A DNA stretch of 46,188 bases from Methanothrix sp. (GTDB lineage Archaea; Halobacteriota; Methanosarcinia; Methanotrichales; Methanotrichaceae): the NCBI GenBank assembly GCA_030372945.1, contig JAUCQD010000032.1:1-46188 (forward strand), written 5' to 3'. The number at the start of each line of letters is the position of its first letter. The stretch's first letter is position 1. The translations under genes and the position numbers were made by a program. Of the stretch, positions 29,924 through 39,177 are shown piece after piece. A model generated the notes under the pieces. That model was not told where the DNA came from. It saw nothing but the letters and a program-made list of their open reading frames with translations, and did no database searches.

Positions 29924-30310
29924 TTGATCAAGATTTCTGATGAGGACTTCTCCCTCGACGAGATGGTGAGGGCGGCCAAAAGGGATGATGCTGGTGCCAT
30001 TGTGACATTTCTTGGATCAGTCAGGGACGACGGCATCATTGAGATGCAACTGGAGGCATACCGAGAGGCTGCCCTGCCGGTGCTGGAGCGCATCCGGGAG
30101 GAGGCGGAGAGCAGATTCAACCTGAAATCGGTTCAAATCGTTCACCGCATCGGCCTGCTCTCAGTGGGAGATAACATCGTTGCAATTGTCTGCTCAGCAG
30201 GACACCGAGATGAGGCCTTTCAAGGGTGCAGGTACATCATCGAGGAGCTGAAGAGCAAAGTGCCCATCTGGAAGAAGGAGATTGGAAAGGATGAAGAGAG
30301 GTGGGTTTGA
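29924..30310 (+). CDS. moaE: Molybdopterin synthase catalytic subunit
   Basis: ISDEDFSLDEMVRAAKRDDAGAIVTFLGSVRD, IVHRIGLLSVGDNIVAIVCSAGHRDEAFQ, VPIWKKE. TTG at 29924 fits the MoaE N-terminus better than the ORF start at 29855. Confidence 0.93.
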   Translation: MIKISDEDFSLDEMVRAAKRDDAGAIVTFLGSVRDDGIIEMQLEAYREAALPVLERIREEAESRFNLKSVQIVHRIGLLSVGDNIVAIVCSAGHRDEAFQGCRYIIEELKSKVPIWKKEIGKDEERWV

Positions 30311-30311
30311 C

Positions 30312-30629
30312 ATGAGTGAGTATGTGATCGTCTTATGCACGACCGCTCCTGCAGAAGCAGACAAGATCGCCAGAGCCATTGTGGAGGAGAGGCTGGCGGC
30401 GTGCGTCAATATCGCCCCTGTGAGGTCTTGCTATGTCTGGGAAGATAAGTTCACGCAAGAAAACGAGGAGCAGATGATCATCAAGACGGAGCTGGAAATG
30501 GTCGAGCCTCTCAGCAAGAGGCTGCTGGAGCTGCACAGCTACAAAGTCCCTGAGATCATAGTCCTCACTATCCTAGATGGACACAAACCTTATTTGCAGT
30601 GGGTCTCAGAGTCTGTAAAGAAAAATTAA
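30312..30629 (+). CDS. cutA: Divalent-cation tolerance protein CutA
   Basis: YVIVLCTTAPAEADKIARAIVEERLAACVNIAPVRSCYVWEDK...SYKVPEIIVLTI. Confidence 0.95.
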   Translation: MSEYVIVLCTTAPAEADKIARAIVEERLAACVNIAPVRSCYVWEDKFTQENEEQMIIKTELEMVEPLSKRLLELHSYKVPEIIVLTILDGHKPYLQWVSESVKKN

Positions 30630-30655
30630 TGAGGATTGCCGCAGAGACGGCCCCC

Positions 30656-32932
30656 TCAAGCGTACATCTCTCCACGCTCCGCCTCGCGTGAGGCCTTCTT
30701 GCGCAACTCCTTTCCCATCTTGGCATAATACTTCATGGTATCAGGCGTGACCGATGGCCCGATCTCCTCAAGAGCGGCTAGGAAGTGCCTCTGATAGATC
30801 TTCTCAGATGCCATATCCTCGCGCAGAGCAAGTCGCCCAGCCTTTCGAACCAAGGAGGCTATATCTGCACCTGTGTACTGATCAGTCAGATCGATCAGCT
30901 CGTCTATGTCAACATCCTCGGCCAGTGGCGCCTTTTGCAGGTGAACTTGCAGGATCTTCTTGCGGGACTCTTTGTCTGGCACTGGAACCATGATCAGCTC
31001 ATCGAAGCGCCCTGGCCGGAGCAGCGCCGGGTCGATGATGTCGGGTCGGTTGGTGGCCCCGATCACCACCACTTCCCTGAGCTCTTCTAAGCCGTCCATC
31101 TCGCTGAGAAGCTGGTTGACAACCCGCTCTGTGACATGAGGCTCTCCGGCTGCTCCTCCTCTCACTGGCACCAGTGCATCCAGCTCATCCAGGAAGATGA
31201 TGGATGGCGCGACCTGCCTCGCCTTGCGGAAGATCTCCTCGACCTTCTTTTCGCTCTCACCATACCACTTGGAGAGGAGTGCGCTGCCTTTAACTGAGAT
31301 GAAGTTCGCCTCGCTCTCATTGGCCACTGCCTTGGCGAGCATCGTCTTTCCAGTGCCCGGCGGCCCGTAGAGAAGAATGCCTTTGGGCGCATCAAGTCCC
31401 AAGCGTCGGAAGCTGTCAGCATTTCTCAAAGGCCACTCCACAGCCTCCACGAGGAGCTGCTTGACGCCCTCCAGGCCCCCGATGTCCTGCCAGCTCACAT
31501 TCGGAACCTCGACCAGTATCTCTCGCATGGCAGAGGGCTGAACATCCCTCAAGGCATCCTCGAAGTCTTCACTGTGAACTATGAGCCTGTCCAGAATCTC
31601 CTTGGGGATGGTTGGCTCATCAAGGTCGATCTCAGGAAGGATGCGGCGCAGAGCATTCATGGCAGCCTCACGGCAAACGGCTGCAATATCGGCACCCACG
31701 AAGCCGTATGTCCTCTTCGCAAAATCGTCCAGATTCACGCCTTCATGCAAAGGCATGCCCCTGGTGTGAATCTGAAAGATCTCCATGCGCCCTTCTGTGT
31801 CAGGAACGCCCAGCTCAATTTCACGGTCGAACCTTCCCGGACGACGCAGTGCTACGTCCAGAGCCTCGGGTCGGTTGGTGGACCCGATCACAATCACGTT
31901 CTTCCTCTCTTTCAGACCGTCCATGAGGGATAGGAGCTGAGCCACAACGCGCCGCTCGACCTCGCCTGTGACATCGCCACGCTTGGGTGCGATGGAATCC
32001 AGCTCATCTAAGAAGATGATCGCAGGAGTATTCTTCTCAGCCTCTTCGAAGATGTCACGGAGGGCCTTCTCGCTCTCTCCGTAGTACTTAGACATGATCT
32101 CAGGGCCGTTGATGCTTATGAAGTATGCATCGCTCTCGTTGGCCACGGCCTTGGCGAGCATTGTCTTTCCAGTGCCAGGTGGGCCGTGCAGCAGGACTCC
32201 TTTTGGAGGGTCGATCCCCAGACGATCGAAGAGCTCGGGATGCTTTAGTGGAAGCTCTATCATCTCTCGGACCTTGGTTATTACCGGCTTCAGGCCACCG
32301 ACATCCTCATAGACCACTGATGGCACCGACCGCTCCGGAGTCTCCACTGCCTGGGGCAGAAGCTCTATCTCCGTTCCTTCTGTGATCTTGACGATCCCTG
32401 ATGGGCTGGTTGAGATGACCCGCAGCTTGATCTCTCCAAGTCCAAAGGCCTGAGCGCCCAGAAAGCCCCGAAAGATCTCCTCGAACATGGTCTCTCGCCC
32501 GAGGGTCTCTGTTGGAGGCCTTCGAACGCTGGTAGTGGAGATGATATCGCCCTTGATCACAGGCCTTCCGTTGAATACCTTGATGAGGACGTCTCCAGGT
32601 GCGAATATCTGCATTCCCTGTGTCACAGGGGCCAGAGTGACGTGCTTGGCCTCACTCCAGACTGCTTTTTTAACCTCGACGAACTGACCTATGCTCGTTC
32701 CAGCGTTGGATCTGATCAGGCCGTCCATCCTGGCCATGTCGATGCCCTGGTCTGCAGAATAAGCGCTGACTGCAAGAGCTGCTGTGGGCCGAGAACCTGC
32801 AATCTCCACCACATCCAGAGGGCGAGCGCCAATTCTCTCCAGAAACTCCTCACCGATCCGCACTATTCCCTTTCCCACATCGCCTTGATTTGCTTCTGCT
32901 ACCTTGAGTTTGACGCCTTCACCTTCAGTCAT
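30656..32932 (-). CDS. CDC48/VCP-family AAA+ ATPase
   Basis: Two AAA modules: [23 protein letters not shown]...SRH regions and [24 protein letters not shown]-terminal CDC48 double-psi barrel ([19 protein letters not shown]). Confidence 0.97.
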   Translation of the reverse strand: MTEGEGVKLKVAEANQGDVGKGIVRIGEEFLERIGARPLDVVEIAGSRPTAALAVSAYSADQGIDMARMDGLIRSNAGTSIGQFVEVKKAVWSEAKHVTLAPVTQGMQIFAPGDVLIKVFNGRPVIKGDIISTTSVRRPPTETLGRETMFEEIFRGFLGAQAFGLGEIKLRVISTSPSGIVKITEGTEIELLPQAVETPERSVPSVVYEDVGGLKPVITKVREMIELPLKHPELFDRLGIDPPKGVLLHGPPGTGKTMLAKAVANESDAYFISINGPEIMSKYYGESEKALRDIFEEAEKNTPAIIFLDELDSIAPKRGDVTGEVERRVVAQLLSLMDGLKERKNVIVIGSTNRPEALDVALRRPGRFDREIELGVPDTEGRMEIFQIHTRGMPLHEGVNLDDFAKRTYGFVGADIAAVCREAAMNALRRILPEIDLDEPTIPKEILDRLIVHSEDFEDALRDVQPSAMREILVEVPNVSWQDIGGLEGVKQLLVEAVEWPLRNADSFRRLGLDAPKGILLYGPPGTGKTMLAKAVANESEANFISVKGSALLSKWYGESEKKVEEIFRKARQVAPSIIFLDELDALVPVRGGAAGEPHVTERVVNQLLSEMDGLEELREVVVIGATNRPDIIDPALLRPGRFDELIMVPVPDKESRKKILQVHLQKAPLAEDVDIDELIDLTDQYTGADIASLVRKAGRLALREDMASEKIYQRHFLAALEEIGPSVTPDTMKYYAKMGKELRKKASREAERGEMYA

Positions 32933-33028
32933 GTCTCTTATGCACCTGCTCGCTGATAGGATATGGGGGTCTATTTTTAAGTAGTTTGCTATTTGTTTGC
33001 TCTGGCATTCATCTCTGTGCAGTGTAGC

Positions 33029-33244
33029 TCACGCCACTTTGTACCCTGCCCCTTCAACGGCTCTTTTCAAATCCTGCAAGGTAGTTTTCCCTGGATCGTA
33101 CTCAACGTACGCTTTCTTCTCTGCCAATTCAACTCTTGCCTCATGAACGCCCTCCAGCTTTAGAAGGGCCTTCTTTACAGCATCAGAGCAACCGGCACAA
33201 GCCATGCCGACTACAAACAATTCGGCTTTTTTATTTTCCACCAT
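33029..33244 (-). CDS. Heavy-metal-associated (HMA) domain protein, CopZ-like
   Basis: GMACAGCSDAVKKALLKLEGV is a metal-binding CxxC in an HMA fold. Confidence 0.92.
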   Translation of the reverse strand: MVENKKAELFVVGMACAGCSDAVKKALLKLEGVHEARVELAEKKAYVEYDPGKTTLQDLKRAVEGAGYKVA

Positions 33245-33275
33245 AAAGGATGTGTCCTCCTAATGTGTCCTCCTT

Positions 33276-33851
33276 TTATCTATGAAACATCTCCTCGTAC
33301 TTTGCATGTCTCCCTGAGAAGACTGGATATGTGAAGCTCATCCCCTCACTTCCGAGCATCGCGCCCAGAGGCTTTGCACTTTCAAAGTCCATCTCGCCTT
33401 TGCTATTGAAGAACCTGTCATCGCCCTCCAGGTGCACCACCTTTCCAATGATCAGAACGAACTTATCTCTAATGATCTCCTCCAATAGTGTGCACTCTGC
33501 CCAGGCGAGGCACCCTTCTATGCCTGGAGCGCCAACGATTGTCGATGGCCTGGGACGCAGGCCAGCCTCCTGGAACTCGTCGACTTCAGGAGGATAGTTT
33601 CTGGCACAGATCATAACAGCATCCTCCATTCCGACCCTGGGAATATTGACCACGAACTCTTTGGTATGGCGTATGTTCTCCAGTGTGTCGCGCTTCAACC
33701 ATGAGGCCAAGAGGACCTCGTCCAGTGGGCGCAAGATCGGCGTGAAGTTGGACCACGGGGCTGCATTCCTGATTCCGTCTTTTGAGATGGTAGAGATAAG
33801 CACCACAGGAAGAGGGAGAATGTTCTCCCTCTGATTCGGTCTCAATATCAT
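33276..33851 (-). CDS. Flavin reductase/FMN-binding split-barrel family protein
   Basis: PLPVVLISTISKDGIRNAAPWSNFTPI, KRDTLENIRHTKEFVVNIP. Confidence 0.9.
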   Translation of the reverse strand: MILRPNQRENILPLPVVLISTISKDGIRNAAPWSNFTPILRPLDEVLLASWLKRDTLENIRHTKEFVVNIPRVGMEDAVMICARNYPPEVDEFQEAGLRPRPSTIVGAPGIEGCLAWAECTLLEEIIRDKFVLIIGKVVHLEGDDRFFNSKGEMDFESAKPLGAMLGSEGMSFTYPVFSGRHAKYEEMFHR

Positions 33852-33878
33852 GGATTCCTCCTTTCAATTTAACCCTTT

Positions 33879-34628
33879 TCAGGCAGCAAGCAGCTTATCG
33901 GTGATCTTCTCCATCTCTGGAATCTGCGGAACCTCGTCTCCTCTCAAGCAGGCCTTGAAGACCTCCCTGTCAAAGGGCAAAACCCCGATCACCTTGTTTT
34001 TATCTACAAGCTCCAAGAGCTCCGATGAGTTCTCATCCATTCGGTTTAAGATGAAAAATACCGGCTTTCCAATCTTTTGGCACATCTCAGAGATCTTGGC
34101 GGATAGCTGCACAGATTCAAAGCTTGGGTCCACCACTACAACGATCTTGTCGCATCCAGCCTCCACACCGCGTCCGAAGTGCTCGATGCCCGCATCCGTA
34201 TCCACGATAACGTGCTCTCCGTTGGTCTTCAGCTTTTCCAGGAACTCTCGTGCCAGTGCGCCCATGGGACAGGCACAGCCCTCTCCAAAGCTATGAATCT
34301 TGCCAATTGCCACAAGCTTTATGCCATCCTCGCCGACTACAAGCTCTTGAGGTATGTCTTTTATGGAGAACTCATCCAAGATCTTCAGACCTTCCTTCCT
34401 TTCGGATCTAAAGAACTTCATCATTTTTTCCGATAGCGCTTTCTTGCCTCCCAAAGATTCCATGAAATCTTTGGGCTGCAAAAAACCAAGCTGCTTGTAA
34501 AGTCCGAAGTTGGACTCGTCTGTGTCCACCACCAAAACTTCATTCTCTCTCTTCGCAATCTCTTTTGCCATAAGCGCAGAGATAGTGCTCTTTCCGCTTC
34601 CACCCTTTCCGCAAATAAGTATCTTCAT
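33879..34628 (-). CDS. cooC: CooC-like CODH nickel-insertion ATPase (MinD/ParA superfamily)
   Basis: MKILICGKGGSGKSTISALMAKEIAKRENEVLVVDTDESNFGL, GCACPMGALAREFL, HVIVDTDAGIEHFGRGVEAGCD. Confidence 0.9.
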   Translation of the reverse strand: MKILICGKGGSGKSTISALMAKEIAKRENEVLVVDTDESNFGLYKQLGFLQPKDFMESLGGKKALSEKMMKFFRSERKEGLKILDEFSIKDIPQELVVGEDGIKLVAIGKIHSFGEGCACPMGALAREFLEKLKTNGEHVIVDTDAGIEHFGRGVEAGCDKIVVVVDPSFESVQLSAKISEMCQKIGKPVFFILNRMDENSSELLELVDKNKVIGVLPFDREVFKACLRGDEVPQIPEMEKITDKLLAA

Positions 34629-34642
34629 CTTCAGTTCACTTC

Positions 34643-36193
34643 CTAAACAAAGGACAGTTTGTTCTGGGCGATGGGAATGCCATTGGCGACTCCTCGCTTG
34701 GTGTAGTACATATCGACAAGGCCGTCATGAGCCCAATACGAATTTGAATAGTACAGTGGCAATGCTGGAAGATCCTGAGCATAGACTGCCTGTACCTCAG
34801 CTACAAGCTCTTTTCTCTTCTCAGGATCCATCTCAGAGACCTCTCTTTCAAGGAGATCATTGAGCTTCTGATCAGCAGCATACCGAGCGCTATTGAAGGT
34901 ATAACCCTCGCCGATGATCCTGTTCAAGATCTCGGGGTCGCCGCCCATGCCGCCGTGGCTGTTCAAAGCCAGATCGAAGCTCCACTCTCCAACGAGGCTG
35001 TCCAGGGTCTTGGAGTCCACGCTGCGCAATGTTACCTTGAATCCAGCCTTCTCGAGCTGCTGCCTGATCATCTCGCCTGTGCGCTCGCTTGTGGAGGTCA
35101 CGAGCATCTCTATCTCCAGAGCAGTTCTGTTCTTGGAGAAGTACTCTCCTTCTTTTGAGTAGCCCATCTCGGACATCAGATCCGCAGCTTTCAGCGGGTC
35201 GTATTTGTACTGCTCCACATCGGGATTGTACCACTCGCTGTCGGGTGCGAAGAGTCCCGGGCTGGCGATTATTCCAAAGCCACGCAGAGCGTTGTCCACC
35301 AGTGCCTGCCTGTCAATGGCATAATAGAGCGCCTGCCTGATCCTCGCATCGGAGAAGGGCTCCTTCTTATGGTTCACCATGATCTTGGTGATCCCATCGC
35401 GCGGCGAATTCAAGACAACAAAGTTCTCCTTCTTGAGCTTCTCCACAGCCTCTGCAGGCACGCTGATCGCATCAACATCTCCTTTTTCAAGAGCTGCCGC
35501 TGCCATCTCACTGCTCACTTTTACAAATTTGAGCTGCCGAACCCTCGGAGCTCCGAGATAGTAGCCATCATAGGCCTCGTAAAGATACGTCCCTTGGGTC
35601 TTATCGTAGTTCACGAGCTTGTACGGTCCAGTTCCAACAAGGGCCTTCTCATCCTGAAACTTCGCAGGGTCGGAGACGCTTTTGTAGATATGCTCTGGAA
35701 GGATGGGGAGAGTTCCGGCTACCATATCCAGGAAAGGCGCATAGGAATGGTTCAGATAGATCTTAACTGTATACTCATCAAGCGCCTCAGCCTTCTTTAT
35801 AGGCTCGGAGTTGACCCACTGGTATGGGTGCTGCTTGATGTAGCCTACTGTGAAGACCACATCGCCCGCAGTAAACCTTTCGCCATCATTCCATGTGGCG
35901 TTCTTTCTCAGGTTGAAGACATAGGCGTCATCTCCATCCATCTGCCAGCTCTCTGCCAGCGCGGGCACGTAGCCATTCTGGTCCTTCCAGACGAGGGTGT
36001 CGAAGATGAGGCTCATCCTGATGTAACCTGGGCCGCGAGAGTAGTGTCCGTAGGGCGACGGAAATCCCCAGTCGCCGGTTGTATCGCCGATAGTGTAAAC
36101 CGCCACCTCTTCTTCAGCGCAAACGAAGCCGGAGAAGAGCATAATCATGGCCAGCAAAAGAACGCCTCTGGCAGTCGAATTACTAATTTTCAA
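34643..36193 (-). CDS. ABC transporter substrate-binding protein family 5 (oligopeptide/nickel, DppA/NikA-like), secreted
   Basis: Signal peptide; YNPDVEQYKYDPLKAADLMSEMGY, FNLRKNATWNDGERFTAGDVVFT, IRQALYYAIDRQALVD. GGTGGAGATC precedes TTG 36193; ORF opens at 36211. Confidence 0.92.
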   Translation of the reverse strand: MKISNSTARGVLLLAMIMLFSGFVCAEEEVAVYTIGDTTGDWGFPSPYGHYSRGPGYIRMSLIFDTLVWKDQNGYVPALAESWQMDGDDAYVFNLRKNATWNDGERFTAGDVVFTVGYIKQHPYQWVNSEPIKKAEALDEYTVKIYLNHSYAPFLDMVAGTLPILPEHIYKSVSDPAKFQDEKALVGTGPYKLVNYDKTQGTYLYEAYDGYYLGAPRVRQLKFVKVSSEMAAAALEKGDVDAISVPAEAVEKLKKENFVVLNSPRDGITKIMVNHKKEPFSDARIRQALYYAIDRQALVDNALRGFGIIASPGLFAPDSEWYNPDVEQYKYDPLKAADLMSEMGYSKEGEYFSKNRTALEIEMLVTSTSERTGEMIRQQLEKAGFKVTLRSVDSKTLDSLVGEWSFDLALNSHGGMGGDPEILNRIIGEGYTFNSARYAADQKLNDLLEREVSEMDPEKRKELVAEVQAVYAQDLPALPLYYSNSYWAHDGLVDMYYTKRGVANGIPIAQNKLSFV

Positions 36194-36237
36194 AAGATCT
36201 CCACCTTTCAATTGATACTTAACAAGCTTTCTCTTGA

Positions 36238-36266
36238 GAAAAAAAGCCGCAAGGTAGCTTGCGGCT
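36238..36266 (-). terminator. Intrinsic terminator-like hairpin plus T7 between the FmdE-like gene and the SBP gene
   Basis: Minus strand AGCCGCAAG-CTAC-CTTGCGGCT followed by TTTTTT; perfect 9-bp stem. Confidence 0.75.
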
Positions 36267-36286
36267 TGGCGGCTTCGTTCCCAATT

Positions 36287-37357
36287 TTACAGGACACCTG
36301 CCACCTTCAATGGATGCATTCCAGCATTCTGGAGCATGGCCAGCTTGGCAGAGTCGACCTTGAACTCCTTGATCGTCGATATGAAGGCCTCGGGTTTGTC
36401 CACATAGTCCATGAGCACAATGTCCTGGTAGATCTTGGATCCCCATGCAGGTCCCTTCCATTGAGGCAATTTCACAGCACTGAAGTTGAAGCCCAGTGCC
36501 AATGCATCGCCTGATTTCGATGTGTCGTTCCAGCGTATATAAATCCCGGCTATGTTGGGCACCGCCTTCTTTTCAGCATCTGTCAAAGCCATTACGAACA
36601 TGCCGCTCTTTCCCGGTGTGGCGTCCCAGCGCATCTGGAGGAGGTCATCCTTGCACCAGTTGGGGCATGCTATGACCTTGTAGCTCTCAGCAGTGGTGTT
36701 ATTGATGGGCAGTTTCTCCTCTACATACTTGGCCAGGAACAGTCCGCTGGTAACTCCAGGGCAGAGGTGGTCGTGGAAACAGGTGTCCTGTATGAAGTCG
36801 AATGAGCCTCCGCGAGCCCAGACGTTTGCGATGCTGACCAATGAGAACTCATTTCCATTGAAGGCCTTCTGGTTAAAGGTGACATTGCCCTCGTCTGTGT
36901 GGTTCTCCAGGTAGTCCATATCTATATTAGCCTTGGAGATCTTTGAGAATACCTTATCGACAGGCTGTGCCTTAAAATCATCTAGCGAAGTTTTCAGGGC
37001 GCTCCCATTGGTCTCCATATATATCGCTTCGCCTGACGCCTTGTTGAAGACGAAGAACCATACAGGCTTCCAGTAAGGTCGCAGGACTTGGAAGAGGTTG
37101 CCATCGCCGATGCTGCATCCAGTCTCAGCCGTCACACCCTTTAGTGCTGCCTGCGTCGTCTGCCCGTCTACGATGGCATAACCGGCGTTGGTCAGAGCCA
37201 GGATATTTTCGTCGCCTTTCTCGAACTTTAGCTGATCCATGGCGGCTTTGGCAGCCTTGGAACCCAGCTCCTCCATGATAGTGCTCTCCGCCAGCGCCAC
37301 TCCGGGCATTATCGCCAAGAGAAGCGCCAGAACAAATGTCCTCTCTTTTATATTCAT
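36287..37357 (-). CDS. Secreted FmdE-domain protein
   Basis: Signal peptide MNIKERTFVLALLLAIMPGVALAES; FmdE-like metal motif CFHDHLCPGVTSGLFLAKY and CPNWCKDDLLQ. Confidence 0.82.
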   Translation of the reverse strand: MNIKERTFVLALLLAIMPGVALAESTIMEELGSKAAKAAMDQLKFEKGDENILALTNAGYAIVDGQTTQAALKGVTAETGCSIGDGNLFQVLRPYWKPVWFFVFNKASGEAIYMETNGSALKTSLDDFKAQPVDKVFSKISKANIDMDYLENHTDEGNVTFNQKAFNGNEFSLVSIANVWARGGSFDFIQDTCFHDHLCPGVTSGLFLAKYVEEKLPINNTTAESYKVIACPNWCKDDLLQMRWDATPGKSGMFVMALTDAEKKAVPNIAGIYIRWNDTSKSGDALALGFNFSAVKLPQWKGPAWGSKIYQDIVLMDYVDKPEAFISTIKEFKVDSAKLAMLQNAGMHPLKVAGVL

Positions 37358-37425
37358 TTCAACTCATCTCACTACAATTCATTCTACGAACTTCTTTTTA
37401 ACACTGGTCTTGGTTTCGAGCTTCT

Positions 37426-37457
37426 CATTTATGAATTTTTCTATAAAAAATAACACT
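37426..37457 (-). promoter_or_regulatory. Putative promoter of the FmdE-like gene with AGTGTTA repeat
   Basis: Minus strand AGTGTTATTTTTTATAGAAAAATTC has a TATA-like element; a second AGTGTTA lies at 37399-37405. Confidence 0.45.
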
Positions 37458-37569
37458 AAGTAACTATCGTTATCTTCGCCTTGGATAAAAACGTGTCAAA
37501 TCATCGCTTCATTTCAATTGCTTGACAATTCTCTGAGAAGTAAAAGAGAGATCTCCTTCCTAAAGATTA

Positions 37570-39177
37570 TCATTTTCTTCGTCCCTTCATCGCCTCCACG
37601 AATGCCAAGAATGGAGGCGACGGCCTGCCTGGCCGGGACTTCATCTCCGGGTGGAACTGAGATCCAAAGAAGAATGGATGCCCTGGTATCTCACATATCT
37701 CCATCAGGTCGCCGTTGGTGCCGGAGAAGAGCATACCCTTCTCCTCAATGGGCTTGATGTAGGCGGGATTGACCTCGTAGCGGTGCCGGTGTCTCTCGAC
37801 GATCTCCAAGGTTCCGTAAATCTTGTGCGCCAGGCTGCCCTCTTTCAGGTGCGCAGGATAGTTGCCCAGCCGCATAGTCGCTCCCATGTTCCTGATCTTC
37901 TCCTGCTCGGGCAGGATGGCTATGACCGGGTGGGGCGTGGCCCCGAACTCCGTGCTGCTGGCGCCCTCCAGGCCGCAGACATTGCGAGCAAACTCGATCA
38001 CAGCCAGTTGCATTCCAAAGCAAATTCCAAGGTACGGAACCTTCATCTCTCTGGCGTACTGAACTGCCTTGATCTTTCCCTCTGTGCCCCGCGAGCCAAA
38101 TCCGCCCGGCACAAGGATGCCGTCGACGTCCCGCAAGATGAGGTCCGCCGAGCCACGCTCCAGCTCCTCGGCATCTATCCACACAATCGTCGGCCTGACT
38201 CCTGCCTCAATTCCAGCATGCTTGAGGGATTCGCGAATGGAGAGGTATGCATCCTCCATTGGGTCAGCGCACTGCGAGCCCACTGTGTACTTGCCGACGA
38301 TCGCCACCTTGACTTCTCCCCGGCAGGCGTCCATCTTCTTCACGAACTCGTCCCAGTCTTTGCGCTCCTCCAGAGGGAAGAGCCTCATGGCCTTCATCAG
38401 ATACTTGGCAAGCCCCTCGGCCTCCATCTGCAAAGGCACCTTGTAAATGTCGTCCGCGTTGTGGGCGCTGATGACAGCTTCCACGGGTACATCACAGAAC
38501 TGGGCGATCTTATGCTTCGTCTCCGCCAGCAGTGGCCGCTCGCAGCGCACTACTATCATGTCAGGCTGCAGCCCGAGCTCTCGCATCACCTTGACGCTGT
38601 GCTGCGTGGGCTTGGTCTTCTGCTCGCCATCCATGGTCGATGGAGCCAGTGTGACGTGCACAAAAAAGATATTCCCTGACTCCTCGTACCTGAGCTGCCG
38701 CATGGCCTCGAGAAATGGCATTGACTCGATGTCACCCACAGTTCCTCCCACCTCAATGAGGCAGATCTCGCATCCGCCATCCCTCGATTCCTGACGAATG
38801 CGCCTCTTTATCTCCTCTGTGATGTGCGGAATGATCTGCACCGTCTTGCCCAGGTACTCGCCCCGTCTCTCCTTCTCGATTACAGTGCTGTAAACCTTGC
38901 CGGTTGTGATGTTGTGGTCCCGCGTGAGCTCGACGTCCAGGAACCGCTCATAGTTCCCAAGGTCCAAGTCCACCTCACCTCCATCCTTGAGGACGAAGAC
39001 CTCACCATGCTGGAAGGGACTCATGAGACCTGCATCTATGTTGATGTAGGGATCTATCTTGATGGCTGTTACCTTATAACCCCTGTTCATGAGCAGTCTG
39101 CCTATGGATGCAGCAGTAATGCCCTTCCCAAGGCCGCTCATAACCCCGCCAGTTACCACAATGTACCTCATATTCAC
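37570..39177 (-). CDS. pyrG: CTP synthase
   Basis: [67 protein letters not shown]. Confidence 0.98.
   Translation of the reverse strand: MNMRYIVVTGGVMSGLGKGITAASIGRLLMNRGYKVTAIKIDPYINIDAGLMSPFQHGEVFVLKDGGEVDLDLGNYERFLDVELTRDHNITTGKVYSTVIEKERRGEYLGKTVQIIPHITEEIKRRIRQESRDGGCEICLIEVGGTVGDIESMPFLEAMRQLRYEESGNIFFVHVTLAPSTMDGEQKTKPTQHSVKVMRELGLQPDMIVVRCERPLLAETKHKIAQFCDVPVEAVISAHNADDIYKVPLQMEAEGLAKYLMKAMRLFPLEERKDWDEFVKKMDACRGEVKVAIVGKYTVGSQCADPMEDAYLSIRESLKHAGIEAGVRPTIVWIDAEELERGSADLILRDVDGILVPGGFGSRGTEGKIKAVQYAREMKVPYLGICFGMQLAVIEFARNVCGLEGASSTEFGATPHPVIAILPEQEKIRNMGATMRLGNYPAHLKEGSLAHKIYGTLEIVERHRHRYEVNPAYIKPIEEKGMLFSGTNGDLMEICEIPGHPFFFGSQFHPEMKSRPGRPSPPFLAFVEAMKGRRK

Noticed and set aside
35369-36514. 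381-aa plus-strand ORF
   Set aside because: Lies entirely antisense to the well-supported SBP gene and the end of the FmdE-like gene; composition is not protein-like.
37651-38679. 342-aa plus-strand ORF
   Set aside because: Antisense to pyrG, whose motifs are unambiguous.
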